Below, one piece after another: positions 38,580-50,430 of a stretch of DNA of 64,000 nt. This stretch comes from Neckera pumila (taxonomy: Eukaryota; Streptophyta; Bryopsida; Hypnales; Neckeraceae). The stretch spans positions 1,256,065-1,320,064 of the forward strand of contig OZ018416.1 of NCBI GenBank assembly GCA_963969595.1, written 5' to 3'. Made by a program: the position numbers and the translations under genes. The notes beneath the pieces were generated by a model that saw only the letters and a list, made by a program, of their open reading frames with translations, was not told where the DNA came from and did not search any database. Each line of letters starts with the position of its first letter. The stretch's first letter is position 1.

Positions 38580-41500
38580 ATCTAGGCGTAAGTATCCTTA
38601 ACACAAAAAATGTGCTAAGATAACACGAAATATCGTCCCAGAGAATTTCAGGATTCTATGTAGCATATTCTAGCTATTCGGCTTTTCTATCTTTCTCTCT
38701 TCTCACCTACTCATCATTTTCTGGATACTTTCACAACCTGGAACATAAACTTTCCGGAATCCGGTTTACGTCTCTTCTTCCAATCCGGTTTTCGGTACCT
38801 CTGTTTTACCTTCAGAGGGTCCACTATTTGATCTTTTGAAGGGGTAGGGACTTCACCACTCTTGTTCTTCTATAATTCTAACAAACACAAATAACAACAC
38901 CCAAGTATTCAAGAGGTTGCAGCAAGACGAAAAGATCCGGATCCTCACAACTTCCGGATGGTGATTACAGACAGCAGATCACTCAGAAATACTTCACTCT
39001 CCCTTTCTACAACGACAGGTCTCAGAGTTCGGAACCAATACGAGGGTGTAATCTTTCTAGATGTTAGATGAATTCCGAGGTTGGCAGATCTTCCGGACAG
39101 ATGGGGGCTTCCTTGGGCGGGCGCTTACCTCTGCACGGCTTGACAACCGGACTCGCTTCCCCGCTACTCTATGATCCGGACTACTCTTCTGGTAATTTAA
39201 AGACATTGTGCGCAGCTCCTAAGTCAACAATCCAACAACATTACAATAGTACACTCTTGACTCAGACCGTATTCTCCTAAATCCGGATTCCTCCTCACCC
39301 GTCCTTTCCTTCCAACACCCAAACCACAGATAAACACAATCCGGATACACTGATAGAACGAAAATGCATATCCGAGGGCTCAGATTTCAAAAAGGGAATG
39401 AAATACAATTGAATATCAACTAGGAGGGAATGAGGGGCAACTAACTTGCCCGCCCTTAAAAACCCAAAACAAAACCAAAATCAACACCTTAAAAGCGAAA
39501 AAGGGCTCCCCACAAACCGGGGCAACCACACACACACACACCAAGGAAATCCCGAATAAACCGGAAAGTCATTATTCCTAAGTTTTCGGAAATTGGGCCC
39601 ACGCTTGGAATCCGGTTCCGGGACAAAACTATCTAAATCCTAATCCACCTTCTACAAGTAGTCCCCTTCTAACTACTTGGCCACTCGAGATTTCTTTGAA
39701 CTCTCGGCTCCCTGTTTGATTGCTGGCTTATTGGAACTCTTCGCCGGCGTCATCTTGGCAGCTTGAGGCGAATTCTGACGGGTCGCAGGAGACGTCTCCT
39801 CTTCCTCCGTATCTTCCTCAGATTTTGAGCCTGACTCAAACTCACCCGACTCGGAGTCTTCAATCTGTTGCTTCACCGGCTTCTTGCCTTCCGGTTTCCG
39901 CTTCTCAGACTTCCGGAGTTTCAGTTGCCTCTCAGGTTCCACCATCTCGAGTTCTTCATCCGGATCCGAGATCTCAGCCTCCACTATTTCCGTCCTCTTA
40001 TTCAGCCGGGTTTCCGGTCCGGGTTCCAATCTCGCCTCTGGAGCCGGATCTCCTAAGTCAATCAATTCTGTACCCCGTGTTGGTGACTGTTGCGATATAT
40101 GAGGGAATCCCTCCGGGTGTTCTCTTGCCGGATTTATCGTCCCCAAACCTTCTAACAAATCTCTCCAGATTGGCAATCTCTGCCCAGCCTTTCCAGTTTC
40201 CCTCGGAGATTGTGAAGAAGGGGCAAAAGTATTTACCGTGCCCCACTTCGGGAAATGACTCGAGGAAAGCACCTTAGGTATCTTAAACAGGGACTTCAAG
40301 CCTGGATCCTCTTGTGTCCCGGAAGTTCCGGCTCCGCGTTTGCCCGGGGATTCCATGAAGATATCTGGAAGTAGCCCAAAGTCGTCCTTGGCCACATCCA
40401 GATGACCCAGCAGCTGCCGCATATTGTCCAAAACGATCTTCATCTTGGCCTCATAATTGACCAGGACTTGCAGCACTCTGGATCCGGTAATAATGCTGTT
40501 ATTATCGAGTTTCTTCGTGTAAAGCGCGGACCAGATGATCTGATGTTCCGGTTCTTCTACCAACACCTTCAAAACCCTGACTAACTTTAGGGCATCCGTC
40601 TCCTTCTTCCGGGCTGAGAGCGACTGCCCCTACGTCCAGTAGAACTTGTTCTTGTAGTGATCCCGTTCCTCCTTAAGCAGCTCGATCTGCTTGTCCTTCT
40701 CTTGGAGTAGTGCCGGATTTGGTCTCTTCCGGAGTTCGTTGAAGATCTGATCCGTCTCAATATTTAACTCCCTGGCGACGCCCGTGACCACTTTTGCCAT
40801 CTCGGCGTGCATCTTTCGGCACTGCACCATCCATCGGGTTCCGGCTTCATAGAAGTCGGATACATCGGAAGGTTCTGGTGATGGCTGGGTCACGTACGGA
40901 TTTGGTTCCGGCACGTCCAGACTCGTTCTTTGTGCATCTGGATTGGTGGTCTTCTGTCGCTTCTTCTTCTCTAGCGGCTTCGGTTCCGGATCCTCCTCTT
41001 CTTCTTCTTCTTCTTCTTCTTCTAGTGCCGCTTCTCCTGTCGGCTTCAACTCTTCCGTAAATCCGTACTTCAGGATCCGCATTCCGGTCTCATAGGCAAC
41101 TTGTTCCTGCGGGGTCATGAAATAAAATGATGATATATGTAGAACAAGTAAGTGCTGAGCGGACTCTGCTTGGCCTTGTTGATAGCCACCGCCATCTTCT
41201 TGACCTTCTGGTGGATTATGGTCGCCCAGTTCACGACCCGGCCCTCGATTGCTCCAAAAATCGTGTTTGCCACCGTAACTGTAATCCTTGTTGGCTTTTC
41301 CGGATATACGATGGGAATCAAGAAATTTAATAATCGCCTATGGCGCTCATCGATACAGTCACTAACGGTGAAACCCTCCTTGTGGTGCGGCGGTTTCTTG
41401 AACTTTCCTTCATAAAACTTATCCGTCCGGGTCGCATTTCTGGATCCCGACTGCTTCAACCCGTAAGTTTCCGCCCACATCCCTTCCGTCCAAGAGGCCC

Positions 41501-42200
41501 ACCAATCCCTTGGCATCGGCTCGAACTGGTTTGGCGTCCCCATAACCAACTCACAAAGAAAATCTTCACCTCTAACTGTCCAGGGGTGCCGAATGAACCC
41601 GATACACCCTAGTTTGAAGAGATCTTCCTCTAATTCTAAGCACTCAGCAGAGTCCAACGGAATGATTGGGTACAGGAGCTTGACAGAGGGAATAGTCTTC
41701 TGCCCCTGCGCCGATGTTTTCGCCATCTTCTTGACCTACAATCCGATGCAATCGGCACCCTCCTTTCCTTCTCTTCCTATCCGGTCTAACTCACTACTCT
41801 TTCACTCTTCTAAAAAAAACGTGCTTCAGAACCTGCAAGCACACACCTCCTCAAGCGGAAGAAAGAGGGAGAAAAACAAAAGACCCATGCGCTTAAGTAC
41901 CCGGCCAGTGACCGACATTCGTTGGTTCGGCCATTTAATGCGCCGCCATTGCAAACGGATCCCTAGTTTTCATAGGCCGGATCCCTAGTTCGTAGGTTGC
42001 CTGAATCTGAATCCCATTCCGGTTTCCGGATTCCGGCCAAAGTCTGTTTCTTACCTATTCTACAAGTTTTTTCAGGTCGGAACTTCTTGACTACCTAGTT
42101 TCTACTAAATGTTCCGGTTTGCGACTTCACTACTACAAATTTTTGAAAATATTTATGGAATCGATCCTAAACTAATCCGGATTTCTAAATATTGATATTG
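38580..42200 (-). mobile_element. 3.6-kb TCCGG-rich element, nested
   Basis: The segment interrupts the Gly/Tyr-rich gene. It has its own base composition, with many TCCGG/CCGGA motifs near both ends (38740-39610 and 41950-42180) and a three-part minus-strand coding region. TGCG occurs at both junctions but I could not fix the boundaries or a target duplication. A CACTACTACAAA at 42128 hints at a CACTA-type terminus; an LTR could not be shown. Confidence 0.55.
39673..41726 (-). pseudogene. Transposon-encoded protein, frameshifted
   Basis: Three consecutive minus-strand frames form one former protein of about 680 residues. The first part (41726-41115) has LGCIGFIRHPW, FYEGKFKKPPHHKEGF and IVYPEKPTRITVTVANTIFG. 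The pattern reminds me of an ORF seen in many plant repeat elements, but I cannot name the family. A one-base shift at about 41116 leads into the second part (41118-40630), which has an acidic run of ten glutamates and a coiled coil. An in-frame TAG (40630-40632) separates it from the last part, which continues in the same frame and ends basic (39673). The C-terminal half looks disordered. No reverse transcriptase, integrase or DDE core is visible, so the element is probably non-autonomous or the ORF is accessory. Confidence 0.55.
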
Positions 42201-43489
42201 CGTGTTCCCACAATAAGGACCTCTAAAAGTTGGAGGGGAAACTAGAAGATTTTGTTCAGACAGTCCTCCAGTTGAACCACCGATATCATATCTTCCATAA
42301 TGCCCATACAAACCACTTGGAATACGTTCAGAATCGTACTGGGACCCGCCCTCGCTAGAAGGAGCATAGTGCGTGGTTCCATGGCTCCCTCCTCCGCTTC
42401 AAGAGCCAATTTGAGGATTGTTATCGTAGTATGAACCTCGCCCACTAGCTTGTGGATCACGTGTACTACAGTCACGTTCATATGACCCTTGATGTCCATG
42501 ATGTCTATATGAACCACTTGCACTGGATCCTGAATAGTATTGTGAGCCTCTTTGGCTAGAACCACCTGCAATGGATCCATACTAGTATTGCAACTTGTGA
42601 GCCCCCTTGGCTAGAACCACTGCGACGGTATGACCCATGTTCCTCTTGTTGTTGCCCACGGTCTTCTAGACTCCTACGCGTTGCTTCTTGCAGTTGCTGC
42701 TCATACTCAATGTCTTCTTGGCTTTTTTTACGCTCATGCCTTTTCATAGATGTCATGCGGGTTGCACCCTCATCATCATTGTCGCTGTCATCTGAGTATT
42801 CATCCTTGGCATCTGGCATCATTGTTGCAGAAAATCCAAATTGGCCTCGAATGGACCACTCCGGCATGCAATCGCTTAGTTGAGTCCAGCTTGTATAAAT
42901 AGTTGCTTCACTGCAATTCAAATTGGTCATCAATTTTCCATAAATGGTGCACCAATCCACATCTTTATGGAGTACAATATCCGCCCAAACTATGGCCATA
43001 TTGGAATAGTTCATGATATTCGGTTTGGAGTCACATATATTAGCATTCCGTGTTACTTCATTGTATCGATGGATGAAGTGTTTGCTCAAGCACGACAACT
43101 GTACACCTTCCCAACAAAGAACTTGTACAATGGCGCATTCTTTTGGCCAAATTTTGGCGAGGTGCGTCATTTTCATGTACTTCTTGCACGTAGTGCAAGA
43201 CCAAGTTTTTTTGGATGACAACTCCCATCCACTTTTTGCTACACAATTCAGGTTGGCCCAATTGTCCCAATTTATGTCTTGGGACTTGCCCTTCTTACTA
43301 TTTTTGAGGGTTTATTGCGAAGCATGGTGACCTGATTTAAATCCTCTTTCTTGATCACCAATTTCACATGAACTTCTCCAATGTGCAAACGAAATGCTTC
43401 ACAGTTACAATAAAAAACCCTTACGTACTCACTTGAAATAAACTGCGTGAAGCATTCCCACGTTCAAGCCCAACCGTTTGCGCACCTGA

Positions 43490-44030
43490 TCGGAAGGGAC
43501 GCGCAGAGCTGCAGATTGAAATCGGGCACTGGATCGTCCACTCCGGGAGAGAAATGGTTGTAAAGAAATGAGCCGACCGCCCCGCTATTTATTCAGTCCA
43601 ACAGCGGACAAGCTGAGGCGGACGCGTACGATCGCATCGGACGGCCTAGAGGTGGACGCCAGGATCCAGCAAACCGAAATCGCCATCCGATGGATCGCAT
43701 GGCCACCGACAACGGGCGGACAGACCAACATACAGAGAAAGCGGACAAAGGGGAAAGGCGGACGGCGAGGACAGGCGGACGGAAAGCAAAGGTGGACGCG
43801 GAACGCGAATTGCGGGGCCGGCATCAATTCATCAAAGTGGACGGAGGCGTCACCATGGTGGACGAAGACATCAGAAACGCGGATGCAGACATCAGACAGT
43901 GCAGATGGGGGCATTTGCGAGGCGGACGGAGGCGTTGAAAAAGCGGACGGAGGCGTCAGACGTCGCAGATGGGGGCGTTGGCAAGGTGGACAGGGCCGCC
44001 TTTGGTCGAACCTACGAAAAAGGCGGCCCA
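43490..44030 (+). repeat. GGACGG array 3, upstream of CKKY gene
   Basis: There are many GGACGG, GCGGAC and GGTGGACG motifs, including AAAGCGGAC and GGCGTCAGAC. It starts roughly 165-245 bp before the start of the minus-strand CKKY gene. All the open frames across it share the same monotonous composition and are not genes. Confidence 0.7.
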
Positions 44031-44539
44031 GCCCTTAATTGGTTGCTTTTAGAGCATGACTCCAGTCTTGACACCACAAAAACAATATCTATTGATCATT
44101 CAATTTTTCATTGTAAGTGACACCGTCCCGAGCGCCGTCCTAGTTGGATAAGTCGGTGACCCTCCTCATCGCCATCATTCGGCATCATAACATTACTCTT
44201 CGGCCTGATCCCTTCCCCCTTCGAGGAAGGATAATGCCTCCCGAGATTCCTGGGAGAGTGGGAGGGTATTCAGTTATAGTTTGCATGAGACTATTGACTG
44301 CTTGGTTAATACTTTTTGCTCGTTGTGTTAGTGCTTTGCAAGGGTTCGTGTGATCTGGTTGGTCTGGGAAATTGTAGCTACAATACAAGACGATTGTGAG
44401 TGGCTATGGGCTCCCCAATACCTGTCATTCAATAGTAATTTTGCAGTTTTCAACGTTGGAGGCTCCTGCTTTCTGGGGGAGCAAAAAGGACCCCCCCAGC
44501 GTTGCTTAATAATGTTATGATGTGGGAACCAAACGTATG

Positions 44540-44610
44540 CTAGAGGCAACGGACGGTCAGCCGGTCGGCTCGGTGGACGGAAAGGCGGACAAAAAGGTGG
44601 ATATGTCGTA
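44540..44610 (+). repeat. Short GGACGG outlier array
   Basis: A compact group (GGACGGTCAGCC, GGTGGACGGAAAGGCGGAC) lies between the two divergent CKKY genes, apart from array 3. It may be a remnant of a longer array or another element's edge. The intervening 44031-44539 holds no gene. Confidence 0.6.
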
Positions 44611-44724
44611 TTCGGCTGTGACAAAATTTAGGTTAGGGGTCTTTGGGATAAAACAAAACAAAGGATAAAACTGCCAAGGATTACAAGGATATAGAGTCTA
44701 CGGGAAGAAGTGTATTAAGTAAAA

Positions 44725-45190
44725 ACATCCTTATTTAAAATTTACCGTCCAAATATCATTATTTAAAATTTACAAGGGGAATCCTAAACAAAAATGCCTT
44801 GCATGGAACTATAGAAACCACAATTCATCCGCACTTAAATTAAGTCCCTCTAAAAATGTAGAATACAAACATTAAAAAAAATTAGAAGAAGTTTTATACA
44901 AAGGACCATTTGTAGAACCCACAACTATTTTGTCCAAACATCATTATTTAAAATTTACAAGGAGAAACCTAAACAATGGTCCCCTCTCATTCACCATTGG
45001 AAACAACAATTCATCTCCATTGGAATTTAGTTAGTGTTGGAAACTGTGAATTACAAAGTTTGATACAAAAAAATTACAAGTTCTACATGAATTCCAATTG
45101 TAAAATCCATGAGTATTTAGTGTAGACATCATTTGTTAAAATTTAATACGGGAATCTCCAAAAATTTGCCCTCATTCTTTAATTTTATGA
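44725..45190 (+). repeat. About 187-bp tandem repeat, three units
   Basis: The motif CATCATTATTTAAAATTTAC or a variant recurs near 44752, 44940 and 45127, each followed by similar sequence with ACAATTCATC. It lies in the intergenic space between the divergent CKKY genes. Confidence 0.65.
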
Positions 45191-45389
45191 GAGTATAGGA
45201 TTAAGGGTCTAGGGTTAAGGGTTTATAATTTGGGTTTACAATATACAAGGCGTTTTAAAATGAGAGGACAAAAAATGGTTAAACATTCCCACATGAATGT
45301 CACATTGGATGCTTCTTGCATTGAGCGGCATCTGTGGGCATAAAAGAAACCTTTTCTGGAATCCAATGTTCGAAGAATAATTTCAACAT

Positions 45390-45720
45390 TGCTTCCACGG
45401 CGGACGGAGTATGTCGAACGGAAACATTGGTCGAGAGGGTGGACGGAGAAGGCGGATGGAAATGGGCGGACGGACCCAGACGCACATGGTGGACGCTGCG
45501 GCGGTTGGACGGAGCCAAAGTGGATGTTGTGGTGCGGAGGGTGCCGAAGCGAACGCGCAAGCTGTCGGTTGTCTCCGAAGCGGACGAGAAGGCGGTCGGT
45601 TGTTGCAGAGGCGAACAGCACGTCCAAGGCGCGTCCGCATTGGCCGTCCACCGGTTCGGCACCAAACTGCTTTTAGGTCTGGTGTCGGATGGTTATAAAG
45701 GCGGACGGTCACTTTCATTT
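45390..45720 (+). repeat. GGACGG array 4, upstream of CKKY/RING gene
   Basis: There are dense GGACGG/GCGGAC motifs on the plus strand, ending about 230 bp before the start at 45940. With array 3 it forms a head-to-head arrangement of two arrays and two paralogous genes. Confidence 0.7.
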
Positions 45721-45939
45721 TCTTCACTTCTTCTCTCCACCACTTTGTTGTGAGCCAAGTCGGATGTTCTGTTGTTGCCACGTGTTTAGCGTGGTGCTGA
45801 CTGCGCCTACTTGGTGGAGAGAAGGGGTCCAACTTTTATTACGGTGAAGCTTTGACAATTTTTTTTACAAACACCGATGTCAAGACTACACGTGCAAAGA
45901 TTATTTCATTGCAATTACTTAAATTTTCAAATCTCGGTC

Positions 45940-48900
45940 ATGGCCGCTGAGGATGCTGGCGTGCTACAAGTACTAATGGGATGACTTCAAGAGGTGACCA
46001 AAAGAAAAAGGGTAAAGTGAAGGGGTCCCACATGGGCTTCACTATGAGATTTTAGATGATCCTAACATCCTGGCGGAGAGCCATTGAGAGGAAGAGGAAG
46101 TAGCATATTAGAACTTTCAATTGTGCAAGAAATATGAAAAAATGTACCACATCAACAAGTTGTGGCCTCGGAATGCACACGAATGTCAAACGAAGGATTT
46201 TTGTGTTAAGCCAAAGACTTGCACAAGTCCGCACTTTGTCCATCAGTCGGATGAGGTGTGGAAGGCCCTATTTTCGGACAAGCCAATGAGTAAGGGGTAC
46301 ATAAACTATAGCCTGGCCTCCATGGTGTATGCAGAACTTTTATTGGCACGGAAAAAAGACTGGAGTACGTTTCTAGTGACAAAAAAGGATCTACTTTTGC
46401 TTCCTAACAACTAGAAAGATATTCATGATTTGTGGGTGAAGGAGGCTGAACCCGCTGAAGCAACAAAAGTGAACAATACTTCCTCTGCAGTTGTGCACCA
46501 AAAGGAGGTCATGCCTCCCACAACATTTTCTATTTTCCCACCAAATCAAGTTACCAGCATGGATGAGCCAAGCATTGCTTTTAACAAGCGGGACCTTGTG
46601 AAAGCATGTGGTGACCCTTCTTTGTCAGGAAAAGAGGTCACTGATGAATAATTAGCAGAGACCAATGTTACAATTACAAAGATTTTAGACAGCGGTGCTC
46701 TAGATCCCTTGAAATTTATAGGTGGTTATCTCGGTGAAGTAGGTACACCCAAAATGCCGCAAAGCCCAACACAAAGTCCGATCATTCAAGAGCAACTGTT
46801 TGGAACCAACGTGGAGCAGCCCAACAACCTGGCCACGGAGCCTACCATGGGGGAAGATGAGATGCGGGGAAAGTTTCCGCACATGGCGTTTCACTTGTCA
46901 TCCATAAACGTGCCAATAATGGAGGCAAACAAGATTATGAAATATGCACAGGGACTGGACGACTTCCTTCAACTTGCTACCAAGTGAAGAATATTTGAAA
47001 GACGGCGGGTAGATTGCAGACTGCAGTCCGCCCCACCGAGGCGGGCTCTAGCTGTACGCCACCCGCACCAGCATGTAAGCTGAGAGACATGCCGAACATT
47101 GCTCTGGCATTGTCATGTAGTGCAAACTGGCTCGTTGAACTCAGGGTTGTCTTGTCAGACAAAATTTTGGATTTTGGCGTCTGATAGACGTCTGATGTCG
47201 CATATTATATGACAATTTGTCTGTCTGACCATGTCTAATAAGGCCCTCTACATAGCTGACTGCTCGTAAAAATCTCATTTCAAGTATGATTCAAAATTCA
47301 AAATGTAATAAGTGTTAATTCAATTGAGACACTTTAATAAAATGGAACTTTAATATGTTAAGATTTATGAAGAGATAATTCTTTAATTGAAACTTATTTG
47401 AAAGTCAAATTTAAAGTTGACTTTATTAGACAGACAAGGGGTCTATTCACTCTGCTGGACGTCAAACAAATTTTGTCTGTCATATTGTTTGTCTGTCAGG
47501 GAAGACAACCCTAGTTGAACTTGAACTTGGCCCGGTGATTGCGGAGCTCACCCATAATATAGCAGCTATTTCTCCCGAACTGGTAAAAGGTGCCCAGGGT
47601 TTTTTGCATTCCACCGACCAAATAATGCCAACTTACAAGGCCACAATTGAATTAGAGGAAAGTTATCAGGTGTTGCGGAAAGAGTGCAACGTCTTGGAAT
47701 AGCAAGTGCAATTTTTGAAGGGTCAAAACAAAACCCTGAGAGCCCAAAACGATACAAGACAGTCTTCCCAGCCAACTCAAGAGAGCGATCAATTGTCTCT
47801 TCCTTTAGACAAGAGTAAAGGAGTTGATGCACCTGACACATTTACAATGCATAATGGTAAAGAGTGGGAGCAGCTGAAAAAAGAATTGGTGGAAGCAAAT
47901 CGAAGAAATAACGTTCTTCAGTCCAGGTTTAGGATAAAGTGCACAAGATCATGGATGAATGTAGGCCTCAGAGTAGATCAGAGTCTCAATGGTTGGAATG
48001 GATACAACAACTCCAAAACAAACCCTAATTAGTATCCCGAGCAATGAATGGGCTTTTTAGACTTGCAAAGAATTTGGAATACGAATGCAAGATCGTGGAG
48101 GGCTTCTTGAAGAGGTTCAAGAACAAGTTGGAACAACATCCATGGGGATCTACAAAAATTACATCATGGGGAAACATGGAGGTTATGTTTGAGCAACTGA
48201 ATCGCATAGAAAAGGGAGGGAAGAAAGACATCAATTGGGCCTTGGAACTAGAGGAGGGATGGGTCCCTTACCAAACACTCTCAGCATACATCAACAAGAA
48301 GGACAAGACACCGGTGCATGGTTTTGATGCAGGTCATGAAATGTTGAAGGGTGTTTATGCCATTTGTCAAGAAAGTTTCAGCCCTGAAGGAGCCATAGGC
48401 ATAGGCCACTGTCACCACATTTTCCACGTCGCATGCATCATTACAGCATCACATTTTAGCTCGGCTTGTGCACAATGCCGTTCTCCTTTGAGCCCTAGGT
48501 TCTACAAATTGTTTGGTCTCTTGGAGGTTATGCCTCCCAGCCATGAATACAATAGATGGACCCTTCCACTAGACCAAGCGCACTACAAATTTCAGAATTA
48601 CCAACATTGAAGAAAAACATTGAATTGGGATCCAACAGAACAAAGACATGCTTTATACAATAAGTCTGAAGAACAGGTGGATTCCTTCATGTAGATGACC
48701 CAAAACAGAGAGGTTAAGTTATGGGCCCATTCAATTGAAGATTTAGAGGCTTGTGAATTATTCTGTCGCAACATGGGAGGGCATTGGAGCGTGCAACGTA
48801 ACAAATTCTTCTGCTTTCTAGAGAAGCAGGTGCAGAAAGGAAAAGATGACCAATGGGTAGAGGTGGAGGCTTAAAAAGAATTCAACAATCAATATGCAGC

Positions 48901-49410
48901 ATATAACCATATTTTGATAGGCAGAGCCTTCTTTTTGTCGAAGTTGGAAGAAGCTGCAGAAGTCCGTCTTCTCATGGACGTAGATGTGGAATCAAACAAT
49001 GGGGACCAATTAGTGGAGGTAGCCGGGATGTTTGACAAGAGGATTGGCGACATCATAACTCAATGGAGAACGTTCCTATTGGAAAGAGAGACCCAAGGTA
49101 CCGTGTTGCAAATCAAAGTGATGACGAAGCGGTGAACGGATTGCTATTGAAGGTGGAGTCTGCTTTAAGAGCTTTGAAGTTGAAGTCAGTGGATTTAACT
49201 CCTAAACAAAACAAGAAACGGAAGGCGGAAGATGACAATGACTACTCTCCGGAAGCAGCATGGCAATTTGTCGTTATTAATCGGCAGAGTAAATTCATAT
49301 GACACCCGGATGTCGAAAGTCCAGGGGCCGTGGCTTGCCAAGAAAGTCTGAAAAGCGCCGCTAAAGGAGGGCAACGCACCAACGAAGGGCCGTCTCATGT
49401 TTTGGAATAG
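45940..49410 (+). pseudogene. CKKY domain, coiled-coil, RING-H2-like gene, broken
   Basis: A likely ATG at 45940 leads to LCKKYEKMYHINKLWPR (from 46121), paralogous to the minus-strand gene at 43.2 kb. HF(V/I)H, a shared EV, a KP and a DW follow in both. A coiled coil runs through about 47560-47950. The RING-H2-like motif is at 48356-48479: Y-A-I-C, then C-x-H-x2-H-x2-C, then C-A-Q-C. The first Cys of the canonical set is a Tyr, so binding at one zinc site was weakened or lost. A charged C-terminal part runs to 49410. In-frame stops occur at 46412, 46649, 47700, 48026, 48608, 48692 and 48872, with frame changes near 46985, 47935 and 49115. A MITE sits at 47142-47513. If functional once, it could have been a RING-type ubiquitin ligase, but this is inference. 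Confidence 0.58.
47142..47513 (+). mobile_element. 372-bp hAT MITE with perfect 8-bp TSD
   Basis: The left end CAGGGTTGTCTTGTCAGACAAA and the right end (TTTGTCTGTCAGGG then AAGACAACCCTA) are inverted. GTTGAACT is duplicated exactly at 47134-47141 and 47514-47521. Subterminal TCTGAC/GTCAGA motifs recur. Removing the element and one duplication joins LSCSANWLVEL to ELGPVIAELT in one frame of more than 200 codons with no stop. The terminus shares CAGGGTT with the giant insertion. Confidence 0.92.
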
Positions 49411-50157
49411 GGTACCGGTAATAGATTGAAATAGACATGGACATATAGGTCTATTACAAATTTACCATGATACCACTCTATGGATTGTTGTTTGGATGTT
49501 AGGAAGATTGAATACTACTAAATGACTATGCATACGATATGTTTTGACTTTTGATTGGCTTCTAATATGTATGTATTTATGCTTTTTTTTATATATCTAT
49601 ATCTATATCTATATTTCTCTCTCTCTTTCTCTCTCTCCATTTACGTACGTTTTGATGTGTATTGAAAACACATGAAAGCTATATAGAAGTTTAAAGTACG
49701 CCAAGCAGTACATTTAAATCCATGGCCAAAATTCAGTGCATTATCCATTTACATAAATTTCTGTCATTATGTGAATGAAGAAGGCCTTGCCCTATATTTT
49801 AGATAATGAATAATTCAATAGCCATAAAATAAGTACATGTGGGTGTGGGGACCAGAAATGTAGAAGTTTTAAAATATGGTATGCATGACTTTGAAAATCA
49901 ATGGCCACATTCAATTCATCACGCGTTTTCTATATTTCCTAAATGTCCAAGGACTTGAGGACTTCCTTAAATTTTTGAGAGTTTGCTTTAAATTGACCAA
50001 GAAGTCAACATGGTAAACACTTGTATTCATGTTTTTGAAATTGTAACCATACAAACTTGAAATGGACACGTTACAACCCACGTAAAAAACATGTATAGTC
50101 ACCCAAAAAAATTGTGGCCTTCTGCATTCTGTAGTAAAAATGCCAGCCTAACTAGTT
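49411..50157. other. AT-rich spacer with a pyrimidine microsatellite
   Basis: The stretch holds a microsatellite (49573-49640) and otherwise AT-rich DNA with no gene. It separates the CKKY/RING gene from the hAT transposase unit. Confidence 0.5.
49573..49640 (+). repeat. TATATC / CT microsatellite
   Basis: A run of TATATC units passes into CTCTCT with a few interruptions. It is simple-sequence DNA. Confidence 0.85.
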
Positions 50158-50430
50158 AGTCCAGTTCACCACCATCAGCCCCGTCCGACAGCGGATTGGC
50201 AGTGGACGCATCCGACCGCATGTGCCATCCGCCACCTGCGGCCCCGTCCGCCACCGGAGTTGGCGTCCAAAGTGTCCGACCGCGTCTGACATCCAAAAAC
50301 GTCTTCCCCGTTCGCCACCGTCGGCCCATTTGACCGCAAGTGCCGTCCACCAGCACCTGCCCGTCTGACGAGAGTCACGGGACTTGCCGTCCGCCAGGTC
50401 CGTCCGCCGAGTCCGTCCAACCATTGAGAC
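50158..50430 (-). repeat. GGACGG/CCGTCC array 5, upstream of hAT gene
   Basis: CCGTCC, CGTCCGCC and CCGTCCAC motifs recur, ending about 295 bp before the hAT start. It stands to the transposase as arrays 2-4 stand to the cargo genes. Confidence 0.7.

Larger units (their letters stand above)
38409..43325 (-). pseudogene. CKKY-domain gene with Gly/Ser/Tyr-rich tail, split
   Basis: From a likely ATG at 43325 the reading passes INWDNWANLN and a block CTTCKKYMKMTHLAKIWP (about 43190-43140), which has a clear counterpart in the plus-strand gene at 45.9 kb. An acidic patch and a charged helical stretch (KKSQEDIEYEQQLQEATRR) follow. The tail is rich in Gly, Ser and Tyr, for example GSQYYSGSSASGSYR, and runs to about 42200. 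It resumes beyond a 3.6-kb insertion with YYGNYGQGGASTGHGDTYGG (about 38570-38510) and stops at 38409. Such tails resemble prion-like low-complexity domains. Frameshifts and stops (near 43300, 42590 and 42410) make it a pseudogene. The CKKY block with its Cys and Trp residues may bind DNA or metal, but I recognise no family. Confidence 0.55.

Noticed and set aside
41115..41160. A 39-bp intron joining the first two parts of the TCCGG-element gene
   Set aside because: The only possible donor gives the wrong phase; a one-base frameshift explains the junction better.
38580..42200. LTR retrotransposon
   Set aside because: I found no pair of direct terminal repeats, no reverse transcriptase, integrase or protease, and no primer-binding site.
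43490..45720. GGACGG arrays as genes or CRISPR-like arrays
   Set aside because: Long frames on both strands follow from the repeat composition, spacing is irregular, and there are no constant repeats with unique spacers.
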